A stretch of 64,000 bases of DNA from Rossellomorea sp. SC111 (lineage in GTDB: Bacteria; Bacillota; Bacilli; Bacillales; Bacillaceae_B): assembly GCF_024733565.1 (NCBI RefSeq), contig NZ_JANIOC010000005.1, positions 124,001 through 188,000 of the forward strand, in the 5' to 3' direction. Below are positions 36,964 through 44,736 of this stretch, in pieces (positions within the stretch are counted from its first letter, which is position 1; the number at the start of each line of letters is the position of its first letter). The position numbers were made by a program, and so were the translations under genes. The notes under the pieces are model-generated. The model saw nothing but the letters and a program-made list of their open reading frames with translations. It ran no database searches and was not told where the DNA came from.

Positions 36964-37770
36964 ATGGAATACATCACACTTAATAATGGGTTGAAAATGC
37001 CAATTGTAGGTACTGGTACAAATACGTATGGAAAAGAAAATAACGAATATAACGCGGCGTTGACAAATGAAATTCCTGAGCTTATATCAGCACTTGAGTT
37101 GGGGTATCGTTCAATAGATGCAGCCATCGTTTATCGAAACGAAGAACTTGTCGGAAGAGTTTTAGCAGAAAGCACAGTGCCTCGGGAAGAGTTATTTATT
37201 ACGACAAAAGTTCCAGGCAATGAAGAATATATTTCTTCAAAGGAAGCTACTCGGGCAGCAATCGATAACAGTCTAATAAACTTTCAAACAGACTATCTTG
37301 ATTTGCTTCTTATTCACTTTCCTATCGAAGACAAAGGACAACTTAAAAACACTTGGGAAGTCTTTGAGGAATATTACGAAGCGGGCAAACTGAAAGCCAT
37401 CGGCGTTTCAAACTTTGGAAAAGAGCATCTGGAAGAATTGAAAGAATTCGCTAAAGTGAAGCCAGCGGTTAATCAAATACAAATCAACCTAACAGAACCT
37501 AACCAAGATCTCCTTGCTGTATTAAAAGAAGAGGGCATTGCACCTGTTGCATGGGGACCTATGAAAGCCGAAGCCCATCAAAAAGAAGTTCTGGATGAGA
37601 TTGGTGAATCCTATAAAAAATCTGGCGCACAAGTCTTATTGAAATACCAAATCCAACGTGGGGTGATCGTTATTCCTAAATCCCATAACCGCGAAAATCA
37701 AGCATCTAATTTAGATTTTTTCGATTTCGAATTATCAGCAGAAGATATGAAAAAAATAGAAACCTTATAA
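36964..37770 (+). CDS. Aldo/keto reductase
   Basis: This 268-residue NADPH-dependent oxidoreductase reduces aldehydes or ketones. The catalytic tetrad can be read as D and Y in GYRSIDAAIVYRNEELVG (near 47-64), K in TTKVPG and H in LLIHFPIED. VIVIPKSHNRENQASNLDFF is the cofactor-binding end. ATG 36964 follows AAAGGGAG; the frame extends upstream without a better site. The short family length fits the prokaryotic AKR5 group. It is monocistronic with its own terminator. Confidence 0.9.
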   Translation: MEYITLNNGLKMPIVGTGTNTYGKENNEYNAALTNEIPELISALELGYRSIDAAIVYRNEELVGRVLAESTVPREELFITTKVPGNEEYISSKEATRAAIDNSLINFQTDYLDLLLIHFPIEDKGQLKNTWEVFEEYYEAGKLKAIGVSNFGKEHLEELKEFAKVKPAVNQIQINLTEPNQDLLAVLKEEGIAPVAWGPMKAEAHQKEVLDEIGESYKKSGAQVLLKYQIQRGVIVIPKSHNRENQASNLDFFDFELSAEDMKKIETL

Positions 37771-37794
37771 TTCGTTTGTCCTTCATCCTAGTGA

Positions 37795-37818
37795 TAGAGA
37801 TAGTATCGCTAGGATTTT
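37795..37818 (+). terminator. Terminator of the aldo/keto reductase gene
   Basis: ATCCTAGTGATA pairs imperfectly with TATCGCTAGGAT, then TTTT. The region 37819-38100 holds no supported gene except the remnant below. Confidence 0.7.
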
Positions 37819-38038
37819 GATTAATTAAAAGCAATGAGATTGGCGTAGTTCCGCTTTTTACAGAATGCGCATTCCTTCTTTTAGAGGAAGGAGAAGTGAA
37901 TGAATTGAAGAGTTTGAAAGACATTCTTAAAAAGTTGGGTTGCTGAGGATAAGCGAAAATTGTTTCTCATATATACATAGAATTAAAACCAAAAGTGTCT
38001 TTTTCAGTAGAGTGGACAAGAAATAAAGATTAGCCAAT

Positions 38039-38080
38039 TATTCAATTGGTGTAATTAATGAGCAACTTATTAAAAGCTAG
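38039..38080 (+). pseudogene. Remnant of the 3' end of a NUDIX gene
   Basis: Fourteen codons read YSIGVINEQLIKS and stop. The NUDIX protein at 52531-52995 ends YSIGVINEQLFKGY, and the DNA matches at about 22 of 24 bases. Only the gene end survives. Confidence 0.65.
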
Positions 38081-38108
38081 TATAAATTAACATAAAGGAG
38101 TTGTTTCT

Positions 38109-38315
38109 TTGTTCCTATTAGCATCAGCACAATCATCAACGGTAAATACCGGTGATATTATTTTTCAGTTGGTGTCTTTATTATTTCTTTTGGCCATTCC
38201 AGTGGGCATTATTATATTGATAGTTATTCTTAGGAGAAGAAATAGCAGGCTAAAGCGGGTCGAAGAAAAATTAGATAAACTTTTAGCGGATAAGGATAAT
38301 AGTAACATCTCTTAA
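38109..38315 (+). CDS. Small single-pass membrane protein with coiled-coil tail
   Basis: This 68-residue protein has a membrane helix at about 18-43 (IIFQLVSLLFLLAIPVGIII), then RRRN and a short heptad region (LKRVEEKLDKLLADK). TTG 38109 follows AAAGGAGTTGTTTC. This layout is common among small DUF4083-like Bacillus proteins; family assignment is tentative. Confidence 0.65.
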   Translation: MFLLASAQSSTVNTGDIIFQLVSLLFLLAIPVGIIILIVILRRRNSRLKRVEEKLDKLLADKDNSNIS

Positions 38316-38351
38316 GGTTGAACTAGCAGTGTCTATTCTTCAAGTAAGGTG

Positions 38352-38385
38352 AGTAGAGTGGGACCGGTTCCCGCTCTACTTTTTT
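38352..38385 (+). terminator. Hairpin terminator
   Basis: AGTAGAGTGGGA and TTCCCGCTCTACT pair around ACCGG, followed by TTTTTT. Confidence 0.85.
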
Positions 38386-38487
38386 ATGATTTGAAAAACC
38401 AATGCCTGGAAGCAACAATCTCCACACTAAAGTGGCTTCACCTTGAAAAGCCATTTCATATTTTGGATAGGTGATTTTAGTATTTAT

Positions 38488-39027
38488 TTAATCAGAACCC
38501 TCTTCTATATCTGCCTTCAATTCTTTAAACCATTTTAAGTTCACTAAATGGTGAGAACGAGAATTTTCGTTCATGCGACCAAAATAATCGATTTCACCAG
38601 GTAATTCCTTAAGGGTAGCTAAGTATTCATCGAGAAGCGCAATTCTTGCTTCAGTTTGATCAATTTGGGATTGGATTAATTCTAATAATTTATTTTTATC
38701 GTAGACATCTGCAAAGAGTAATGCCCCATAGACTGGTAAGTTTACATACTCGGATTTCGTTCCGTATTTGGCCATTAACTTATCAAATTCTTCTATCCCT
38801 GAAGACGTGACTTTAAAGGTGTGAATTTCACGACCGTTGTTTGGCCGTCCTTCATGTGTTTCTTCAATCCAACCTTTTTCTTCAAGTTGTTGCAAATTGT
38901 AATAGAATGATCCTTTAGTAAAGTTAACGATATATTTATAATGTCGTTTTTCCATTAAACTTAATAGTTCGTATCCATGTGCGCCGGGGTTTTGAATAAG
39001 TAAGCCAAGGATGAGTAAGGGAATCAA
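38488..39027 (-). CDS. PadR-family transcriptional regulator
   Basis: This 179-residue protein has an N-terminal winged helix (GAHGYELLSLMEKRHYKYIV, KGSFYYNLQQLEEKGWIEE) and a C-terminal helical domain of the Vir_act_alpha_C type (YFGRMNENSRSHHLVNLKWF). PadR proteins usually repress nearby genes until a phenolic compound or drug binds. Its start overlaps the esterase stop (ATGA), so the two are translated from one transcript. The likely operator is the pair of palindromes at 39891-39930. Confidence 0.87.
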   Translation of the reverse strand: MIPLLILGLLIQNPGAHGYELLSLMEKRHYKYIVNFTKGSFYYNLQQLEEKGWIEETHEGRPNNGREIHTFKVTSSGIEEFDKLMAKYGTKSEYVNLPVYGALLFADVYDKNKLLELIQSQIDQTEARIALLDEYLATLKELPGEIDYFGRMNENSRSHHLVNLKWFKELKADIEEGSD

Positions 39028-39866
39028 GGTTGCATCACCTTCGCCATCTGTGCTTCAAATTCAACGTATGTGATTTTACCCAGAGCCAAATTCATACTGT
39101 GAATATAGATTTGCTCCGTTTTCGTATAGTTATCGTTGATCTTTAGTGATTGATTTTCATCCGAAAGAGGCCCTGAGATATGACGCTTGTTCGAGAATGC
39201 CTCGAAGTAGCGAAAACCGAACTTCCGTTGGGAAACGGCGTTCATATGAATACCATCCTGATTGGAAGTTAGACCTTCTGCCGATACAAAATAAGAATTT
39301 TCCTGCTCATGGGCAAATCGACGTAATTCTTCGTTGATTTCTTGATACTCTGTTGAGTACTTTCCAAAACCTTCTTTCCCTAAGAAATGACCAAGCTCAC
39401 CAATGATCAATGGTACATCTTGAAGGTTTAATTCGTTACGTAACGATTCAATGATAAGTGATAATTTGTCGTAATACGTTTCATGTAAAGATTGATGGCT
39501 GTCACTCTCACCCTGATGCCATAGGACGCCACTAATTTCACTGGTTTCAAGAGCAAAGCGGGCTTCAGACAAAGCATGTCGGAAAAGAGTGCCTTGCGGG
39601 TGCCAATCATTTAAAGAACTGCCACCTTCCGCACAAGGAATCAACCCGATTTCATCATCCGGGTTGGCTTTCGAACACAGGTCTGCAAAAGATGCTGCAA
39701 GACTTACACCGGCAACAGGGCGGTCATAATTAATGGGCTCTGTCATCATTTGCCACTGACCGTTGCGAAGCATTTTTATTTTTTCATTATAGATAGGGTC
39801 TACCTCATGCAAGAATCCACGACCTGCCATATTCGATTGCCCTAACATTAAAAAAGATTTTATCAT
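39024..39866 (-). CDS. SGNH-type carbohydrate esterase (SASA domain)
   Basis: This 280-residue predicted intracellular acetylesterase has block I LGQSNMAGRG with the nucleophile Ser near residue 11, VLWHQGESD near 113-121, and DGIHMN near 208-213 with the Asp/His pair. These fit the SASA/sialate-O-acetylesterase family acting on acetylated sugars. There is no signal peptide. The last 40 residues add a short-helix domain (KTEQIYIHSMNLALGKITYV) of unknown role. It is first in the operon with padR. Confidence 0.85.
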   Translation of the reverse strand: MIKSFLMLGQSNMAGRGFLHEVDPIYNEKIKMLRNGQWQMMTEPINYDRPVAGVSLAASFADLCSKANPDDEIGLIPCAEGGSSLNDWHPQGTLFRHALSEARFALETSEISGVLWHQGESDSHQSLHETYYDKLSLIIESLRNELNLQDVPLIIGELGHFLGKEGFGKYSTEYQEINEELRRFAHEQENSYFVSAEGLTSNQDGIHMNAVSQRKFGFRYFEAFSNKRHISGPLSDENQSLKINDNYTKTEQIYIHSMNLALGKITYVEFEAQMAKVMQP

Positions 39867-39890
39867 TTCATTTTCATTCCTTTACACAAT

Positions 39891-39930
39891 ACTCTAATTA
39901 GACTAAGCTAGTATAAAGTCTAATTAGACT
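39891..39930. promoter_or_regulatory. Tandem palindromes, likely PadR operator
   Basis: Two near-identical 14-bp palindromes, ACTCTAATTAGACT (39891-39904) and AGTCTAATTAGACT (39917-39930, perfect), lie 26 bp apart centre to centre. They sit between the divergent esterase-padR operon and the beta-lactamase gene, so both sides could be controlled together. Confidence 0.7.
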
Positions 39931-39956
39931 ATTGTCAATAAAATATGAGAGGACTG

Positions 39957-40868
39957 ATGATGTTGAAAAATGTCGGAATATTAAAAATCTTGATGTGTGT
40001 TGGACTATTAAGTTTAAGCCTCTTTGGAAACGGATTAATGCAGACCGAAGCAAAAGAAAAAGGAGACGGCACACAAGGTACAAGTCATGGGACTGCTCAT
40101 ACGTTCATGCAACTCGAGAAAAAGTTTGATGCCCGGCTCGGCGTCTATGCTATTGACACCGGTACCAATCGTACGGTGGTCTATCGACCTGATGAACGGT
40201 TCGCCTATACATCCACCTATAAGGCTTTGGCTGCAGGGGCAGTGCTACAGCAAAACACGATTGACGAACTTGACGAGGTAATCACCTATACCAAAGATGA
40301 CCTGGTCACGTATTCGCCTATTACAGAGCAACACGTGAATACCGGGATGACCCTTAGGGAAATTTGCGATGCGGCAATCCGATACAGCGATAATACCGCA
40401 GGGAACCTTTTATTAGAGGAACTCGGCGGACCTGATGGCTTCGAAAATACACTGAGGCAAATCGGAGATCATGTCACCGAGGCAGATCGCTTTGAGACTG
40501 ATTTGAACAGTGCCATACCAGGAGACATCCGTGATACCAGTACAGCAAGAGCACTTGCCAACAACCTGAAGGCTTTCACCGTCGACGGCGCTCTCCCGGA
40601 TGGTAAGCGTACACTCCTAACCGATTGGATGCGGGGGAATACTACTGGAGACGAACTGATCCGTGCGGCTGTACCTAAAGGGTGGGAGGTAGGCGATAAA
40701 TCCGGAGCAGGAGACTACGGAACACGAAACGATATCGCTATCGTTTGGCCGCCGAATAGAGACCCGATTATCATCGCGATTCTATCCAGCCGTGATACTG
40801 AGGATGCTGCCTATGATAATGAACTTATCGCAAAGGCAGCTAAGGTCGCACTGAATGCTTTCAGGTGA
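39957..40868 (+). CDS. Class A beta-lactamase
   Basis: This secreted serine beta-lactamase has 303 residues. An N-terminal signal region (about 1-32) precedes the mature enzyme. The active-site motifs are all present: STYK at 86-89, SDN at 144-146, ExxLN at 180-184 (the omega-loop Glu) and KSG at 248-250 (KTG variant). ATG 39957 follows GAGAGGACTG; ATG 39945 lies before that site. It is GC-richer than its neighbours, which suggests separate acquisition. No blaI/blaR pair is near, and the palindromes upstream suggest PadR control. It would hydrolyse penicillins by family; the spectrum cannot be read from the sequence. Confidence 0.93.
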   Translation: MMLKNVGILKILMCVGLLSLSLFGNGLMQTEAKEKGDGTQGTSHGTAHTFMQLEKKFDARLGVYAIDTGTNRTVVYRPDERFAYTSTYKALAAGAVLQQNTIDELDEVITYTKDDLVTYSPITEQHVNTGMTLREICDAAIRYSDNTAGNLLLEELGGPDGFENTLRQIGDHVTEADRFETDLNSAIPGDIRDTSTARALANNLKAFTVDGALPDGKRTLLTDWMRGNTTGDELIRAAVPKGWEVGDKSGAGDYGTRNDIAIVWPPNRDPIIIAILSSRDTEDAAYDNELIAKAAKVALNAFR

Positions 40869-40987
40869 TTTTCTGAAATGTTCTTCAAGGGAAAGACGCT
40901 ATTGTTTAAGGTCATAGGGTGAAAATAATCAAACTTATAAAAAAAAACCAAAACTTAAATATGCTAGAGAAGAATCCATTTTTCTTT

Positions 40988-41090
40988 TACCTCTCTTTAA
41001 GGGGATGAGGGGATGAGATGAAAGGACTGATCGGTTGAAAATCAGTATATAAAGGAAAAACGTCCTGTGGATTGACCATGAGACGTTTTT
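40988..41090 (+). repeat. Composite dispersed repeat, copy C (terminator half only)
   Basis: TTACCTCTCTTTAAGGGGAT, GATGAAAGGACTGATCGGTTG and a hairpin AAAAACGTCCTGTGG / CCATGAGACGTTTTT match the right halves of copies A and B. The GCATGAT array is absent. The hairpin at 41056-41090 should terminate transcription. Confidence 0.75.
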
Positions 41091-41113
41091 TAAAGGAATG
41101 TTCTTCAACTATC

Positions 41114-41187
41114 CGGGGCAATAACCAAAGTTCAACTATTTGTCCGATTATTGCTCATATTAACTTATTGGGCAGTTTAGCTGAAGA
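41114..41187 (+). repeat. Cassette-like spacer 1
   Basis: GGGGCAATAACCAAAG...CGATTATTGCTC forms the hairpin, and the tail is ACTTATTGGGCAGTTTAGCTG. It immediately precedes the Imm26 gene and is the most divergent member. Confidence 0.6.
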
Positions 41188-41204
41188 AGGATATACAATT
41201 AGGA

Positions 41205-42077
41205 ATGGAGAATAACTCAATTATTAAGACCTCCAAAGGAGTTAAAGGATACATTATGGAAATGACTTGCAAATTAGGAAAAATAGAAATCTTACTACCC
41301 GATGCCTCAACTTCCTATTTTTTTATTGATGATGATTTAGCAGAACTGTTTAATTTGAAGACCAATAATGAAGCGTTAAAACTTCTACGCAAAACCATTA
41401 GAGAAAAGGTTGAACCAAATATATACAAGCGTATTGGTTTTGATTACGAATCAAGTGCAGTTATTATTCGAACGACCAATGCTGAATTTATTCTAGAGAT
41501 AGCCTTGATTATAAATGAAATTGCTAAGGTGAGCTTAGCCGAACAAGAAATAGGCATTGTAAAAAATCAATTACTCTCACATAAAAGACCCAAGAAACAA
41601 AAATGGGAGGTGGGAGATATATTCCAAATCCCTCTTGAGAATGGTACACACGCCTTTGGACAAATAGTTTGGAAAGACTATACACACCCTGTTTGTGGAT
41701 TATTTGATATTAATAAAACCGAAATTCCCTCTTTAGTAGAAATTATGAGTTATCCCTTTATTTCAATCCTCTCATTAACACCAAATTCATTAGATAATCA
41801 CCGTTGGAAGGTGCTTGGTAATACGAATGTAAGAATTCAAAAAGAGGATGTTCCTAAAGAATTCAACGGTACCGATTGTATTGGTGCCAGGAGTTTTTCA
41901 AGTGGGACCCTTGAAGATTTAGCAAACGCCGTTTACGGAGTTAAACCTTGGAACGTATTTGCTGAAGAGGATTATTTTGACCAAATTTTGTTACCATCTA
42001 TTAAACGTCCTTTGACTGCTAAGGTTTTATCTTTATCCGAAAGGAACCCTTATCGGAAAGAAAAAAAATGGGAGTAA
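41205..42077 (+). CDS. Imm26-domain protein
   Basis: This is a 290-residue protein. The segment WEVGDIFQIPLENGTHAFGQ (about 128-147) and GLFDI soon after are the signature of immunity protein 26 domains, found in polymorphic-toxin immunity proteins. The N-terminal 115 residues are an unassigned alpha/beta part. ATG 41205 is used; ATG 41256 with AAGGA eight bases upstream is equally plausible. No toxin gene is adjacent. It is the first gene in the cassette-like series. Confidence 0.72.
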   Translation: MENNSIIKTSKGVKGYIMEMTCKLGKIEILLPDASTSYFFIDDDLAELFNLKTNNEALKLLRKTIREKVEPNIYKRIGFDYESSAVIIRTTNAEFILEIALIINEIAKVSLAEQEIGIVKNQLLSHKRPKKQKWEVGDIFQIPLENGTHAFGQIVWKDYTHPVCGLFDINKTEIPSLVEIMSYPFISILSLTPNSLDNHRWKVLGNTNVRIQKEDVPKEFNGTDCIGARSFSSGTLEDLANAVYGVKPWNVFAEEDYFDQILLPSIKRPLTAKVLSLSERNPYRKEKKWE

Positions 42078-42121
42078 AAAAGTTTAACAGGTAAGATTGA
42101 GAAGAAATGTACTTACACTAA

Positions 42122-42212
42122 CGGGGGTGTTTGCTGAAGCAGCAGCCGCCTCCCTTCAACTACGCCAGCAAGTGTTAGCATCTTCGGCTAAAGGGCAGGT
42201 TAATGGAATAAG
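42122..42212 (+). repeat. Cassette-like spacer 2 (GCTGAA..CAGC variant)
   Basis: GGGGGTGTTTGCTGAAGCAG then CAGCCGCCTCCC is self-complementary; the tail is CTAAAGGGCAGGTTAATGGA. The hairpin core matches spacer 4 better than spacer 3, so two hairpin subtypes exist with one tail. Confidence 0.75.
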
Positions 42213-42329
42213 TAACATTAAAATAATAAAGTGGGAATGGTGCAGGTTTTACTTTATTTACGAAGGCTCACCAACGAAACGCGGAAAACGATGTTAATTT
42301 AGACTTACAATCAGAGAGGAGGACCTCTA

Positions 42330-42902
42330 TTGCAAAATAAATCATTTAAATTTAATCTTTCTGATGACGGATATTATGAGCTTCTCAAATTTCTGCCGTA
42401 TTTTAGAAAGGTTAATATCTTTGGAATTATTGGGATACTGGTTATTTGGTTACTATTATTCTTGTACTGGAATAACGCTTTTCAAGAGTATGCTAGCTCA
42501 TTTCCCGATGCTATGTTTGCGGGTATATTTGCTTTGTTTTTATCACTTATAGTACTCCTGTTTCTCTTTCTTCTTTTTTGGTTTAGAATTAGTACTTTCT
42601 TAAAAAAATCTGCTCGGAATTTAAAAGAGAAATACCAGCCATTAAACGGTGAAGAATATAGTATAGCGTTTGATCAGGAAATAATGTCCTTTTTACTTGG
42701 GAATGGACAACACAAGATAGTCGTGGGTAAAAATCTAGAAGTAATTTCTACCTCCAAACATCTTCTTTTTTATCATGGGGATGGAAAATCTCAGAAAAAA
42801 TTCTACATCCCAAAAAATGGAAACGAAAAACACCAAGAAAACATAAGATATATTGCTAATTACTTAGAAAAAGAAACAGATGTACAGTTCAAGGAAAAAT
42901 GA
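42330..42902 (+). CDS. Two-helix membrane protein with YcxB-like C-terminus
   Basis: This is a 190-residue protein with membrane segments at about 28-48 and 62-88. The C-terminal cytosolic domain has alternating strands (IVVGKNLEVISTSKHLLFYH, KKFYIPKNG) like YcxB-type proteins. TTG 42330 follows GAGAGGAGGACC. Function is unknown. Confidence 0.65.
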   Translation: MQNKSFKFNLSDDGYYELLKFLPYFRKVNIFGIIGILVIWLLLFLYWNNAFQEYASSFPDAMFAGIFALFLSLIVLLFLFLLFWFRISTFLKKSARNLKEKYQPLNGEEYSIAFDQEIMSFLLGNGQHKIVVGKNLEVISTSKHLLFYHGDGKSQKKFYIPKNGNEKHQENIRYIANYLEKETDVQFKEK

Positions 42903-42950
42903 AAAAAGGTAAATCTAAGACCTTACTTTTAGGTTCCTTTATTCCATAAA

Positions 42951-43028
42951 AGGGGGCAATAACTGAAGATCAGCTAATTGATCACCGGCTACTGCCTTCT
43001 TCAATTAATGGGCAGGTTTGTTGAATAA
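42951..43028 (+). repeat. Cassette-like spacer 3 (type member)
   Basis: GGGGGCAATAACTGAAGATC, AGCTAATTGATC, ACCGGCTACTGCC, TTCTTCAATTAATGGGCAGG and TTTGTTGAATAAA occur in order. GGCAATAAC..GATCA pairs with TGATC..GGCTACTGCC. Confidence 0.85.
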
Positions 43029-43101
43029 ATACATAAAGTATTGAAACTTTTGTTCGATAAATTCGTATAGTTAGTAAAGTATTTAAAATGGTGGTGTCAC
43101 T

Positions 43102-43425
43102 TTGGAAACTAATGTTCAAACTTCTCAATATGATCAAGCGGTGACCAAAAATGAAGTAAGTATGGGGAAGTTACTAAACATATTAGGACTTTTCATATTT
43201 GCTGGGACAGCATTAACTAATATAACAACTCCACTCCCTTCAATAGAGGACACCAAACAATTTTTGTACTGTATTGTTGGAAGCGCTTTTATCTATTTTC
43301 TTTTAGTGAATATCTACTTCACTGGACAAATAGGTAGAAAGGTTGTCCTTACAACTCTCTTTCTGTTAGGTTGTTTTAGCATATTTATGGCTATTTATCT
43401 TGCGACTAATCCAGTATCACACTAA
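43102..43425 (+). CDS. Three-helix membrane protein, 107 residues
   Basis: Hydrophobic segments lie at about 24-42, 55-74 and 80-100, with a hydrophilic N-terminus. TTG 43102 follows GGTGGTGTCAC. It is not recognised. It is a single gene flanked by spacers 3 and 4. Confidence 0.6.
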   Translation: METNVQTSQYDQAVTKNEVSMGKLLNILGLFIFAGTALTNITTPLPSIEDTKQFLYCIVGSAFIYFLLVNIYFTGQIGRKVVLTTLFLLGCFSIFMAIYLATNPVSH

Positions 43426-43443
43426 TACCTATATTCAAGTAAC

Positions 43444-43505
43444 AGGGGCGTTTGCTGAACAAGCAGTCGCCCTTTGTTCTAGTAAAGGACAGGATAACGG
43501 AAGAA
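43444..43505 (+). repeat. Cassette-like spacer 4 (GCTGAA..CAGC variant)
   Basis: GGGGCGTTTGCT-GAAC-AAGCAGTCGCCC forms a compact hairpin; the tail is AGTAAAGGACAGGATAACGG. It ends 14 bases before the orphan mrpC start. Confidence 0.75.
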
Positions 43506-43519
43506 CAGGGGGATTTTGA

Positions 43520-43873
43520 GTGGAAATATTAATGTCCATAGTAATCGGAATAATTATGATGTGTGCGGTTTATTTAATACTTTCTAAAAGTCTACTTAGA
43601 ATTATTATCGGCACAGGGCTTCTCAGTCACGCGGTTCACCTTTTGCTTATAACAATGGGAGGATTACCAAAGGGAGAAGAAGCGCCTCCCCTACTGGGTG
43701 AACATTCTTCTAAAGGATATATAGATCCTCTCCCTCAGGCATTAATTTTAACAGCAATTGTAATTAGTTTTGGAGTAACTGCATTTTTCTTAGTTTTAGC
43801 GTACAGAGCTTATCAGGAACTGGAAACCGATAATATGGAGAGAATGAGTGAAAACGAGGATCGTTTGACGTGA
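43520..43873 (+). CDS. mrpC: Orphan Mrp/Mnh Na+/H+ antiporter subunit C
   Basis: This 117-residue membrane protein closely follows MrpC (NuoK-like). It has three helices, [20 protein letters not shown] in the middle and [20 protein letters not shown] in the third, with a charged tail. In intact systems MrpC works only within the seven-subunit Mrp complex (A-G) exporting Na+ for H+. None of the other six genes is near. GTG 43520 follows AGGGGGATTTTGA. It may supply an existing chromosomal Mrp complex or serve another role; which one is unknown. Confidence 0.85.
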   Translation: MEILMSIVIGIIMMCAVYLILSKSLLRIIIGTGLLSHAVHLLLITMGGLPKGEEAPPLLGEHSSKGYIDPLPQALILTAIVISFGVTAFFLVLAYRAYQELETDNMERMSENEDRLT

Positions 43874-43932
43874 AAATAGTACTACTTTTCGCAAGATAGG
43901 TGTTGGCCTTTTGCATATTCTTTATTACATTA

Positions 43933-43951
43933 AAGGGGCAGGTTAATGAAA
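43933..43951 (+). repeat. Cassette-like spacer tail (spacer 5, partial)
   Basis: TTAAAGGGGCAGGTTAATGA is the tail motif. The preceding hairpin is not recognisable. Confidence 0.6.
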
Positions 43952-43996
43952 AGGTGATTTGATGTAGTTTATTTATTTCGAAAGGGGGAGTTTTAA

Positions 43997-44155
43997 ATGA
44001 CTTTTTGGACTTGGGCTGCAATAGCTATTGCTTTAATTGGTGGTGTAATTGCTGCTAAATTTGGAAAGAAAAAAACCGAAAGAAAATATATAATCGCACT
44101 TATTTGGTTTATCTTAGCTATAACTTTATTTTTTGTTTGGTGGTTTACACGCTAA
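43997..44155 (+). CDS. Small two-helix membrane protein, 52 residues
   Basis: ATG 43997 follows AAAGGGGGAGTTTTAA. The product begins MTFWTWAAIAIALIGGVIAA; a KKKTERK loop separates this from the second helix, LIWFILAITLFFVWWF. No family is recognised. It is short but well supported by ribosome-binding site and composition. Confidence 0.65.
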   Translation: MTFWTWAAIAIALIGGVIAAKFGKKKTERKYIIALIWFILAITLFFVWWFTR

Positions 44156-44169
44156 CTTCATAAATAAAG

Positions 44170-44234
44170 TGGGCGTGTCCTGAATAAACAGCCGACACTA
44201 GTTTGTTCAAGAAAAGGGCAGCATTAATTGAATA
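44170..44234 (+). repeat. Cassette-like spacer 6
   Basis: GGGCGTGTCCTGAATAAACA, GCCGACAC, then GTTCAAGAAAAGGGCAGCAT and TAATTGAATAA. GTGTC pairs with GACAC. Confidence 0.7.
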
Positions 44235-44324
44235 ATTCGAAACCTAAGTGATTATGCTTCCGTCTAATTAAAAGAGGGATATACAAAGTAAAGCTCAACA
44301 GAATTGTAGAGGGGGAATGAAAAG

Positions 44325-44570
44325 ATGAACCAATACGGTTTATTATCATTATTAATGCTGCTAATTAGTGTAACTGTGTTTCTGCTACTAAGAGGACCTA
44401 ACGCAGATTTGTCGTTAGGGATTACCATTTTGGGGATTCTTTCGGTAATTGGAATCGTTTTTGCTGCTATGTCTAAAAAGTGGTTGTCAGGGATTCTTGG
44501 AGTTTTAACGAATGGAGCAGTTCTTATTTTTGTATTTTTCTTATTATTAGCCAAGGGAATAGGCGGTTAA
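44325..44570 (+). CDS. Small three-helix membrane protein, 81 residues
   Basis: Hydrophobic segments lie at about 4-22, 29-47 and 55-77. ATG 44325 follows GAGGGGGAATGAAAAG. Not recognised; it stands alone between spacers 6 and 7. Confidence 0.65.
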   Translation: MNQYGLLSLLMLLISVTVFLLLRGPNADLSLGITILGILSVIGIVFAAMSKKWLSGILGVLTNGAVLIFVFFLLLAKGIGG

Positions 44571-44633
44571 TCCATAGAGGAGATTTCGGTTTAGTTCAGC
44601 TAAGTTTGTTATTAATTGAGCTTATTCAACTAT

Positions 44634-44711
44634 AGGGGGCTATAACTGAAGATCACCTAATTGATCGCCGGTTACTTCCCTTCTTCAATTAATAGCCAGG
44701 TTAATTGAATA
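44634..44711 (+). repeat. Cassette-like spacer 7
   Basis: GGGGGCTATAACTGAAGATC, ACCTAATTGATCGCCGG, TTACTTCCCTTCTTCAATTA and ATAGCCAGGTTAATTGAATA. It is nearly the same as spacer 3 over its whole length. Confidence 0.85.
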
Positions 44712-44736
44712 AAATGATTGAGGGAGGAATGTTTTA

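Noticed and set aside
37897-37945. Tiny frame ending LKKLGC as a possible signalling peptide
   Set aside because: It has 13-16 codons only, poor spacing between AAGGAG and GTG, and no export or modification gene nearby. Chance is more likely.
42097-42297. 66-codon frame after the Imm26 gene
   Set aside because: It lies on top of cassette-like spacer 2 and reads through its hairpin, so the frame is a chance product of the repeat.
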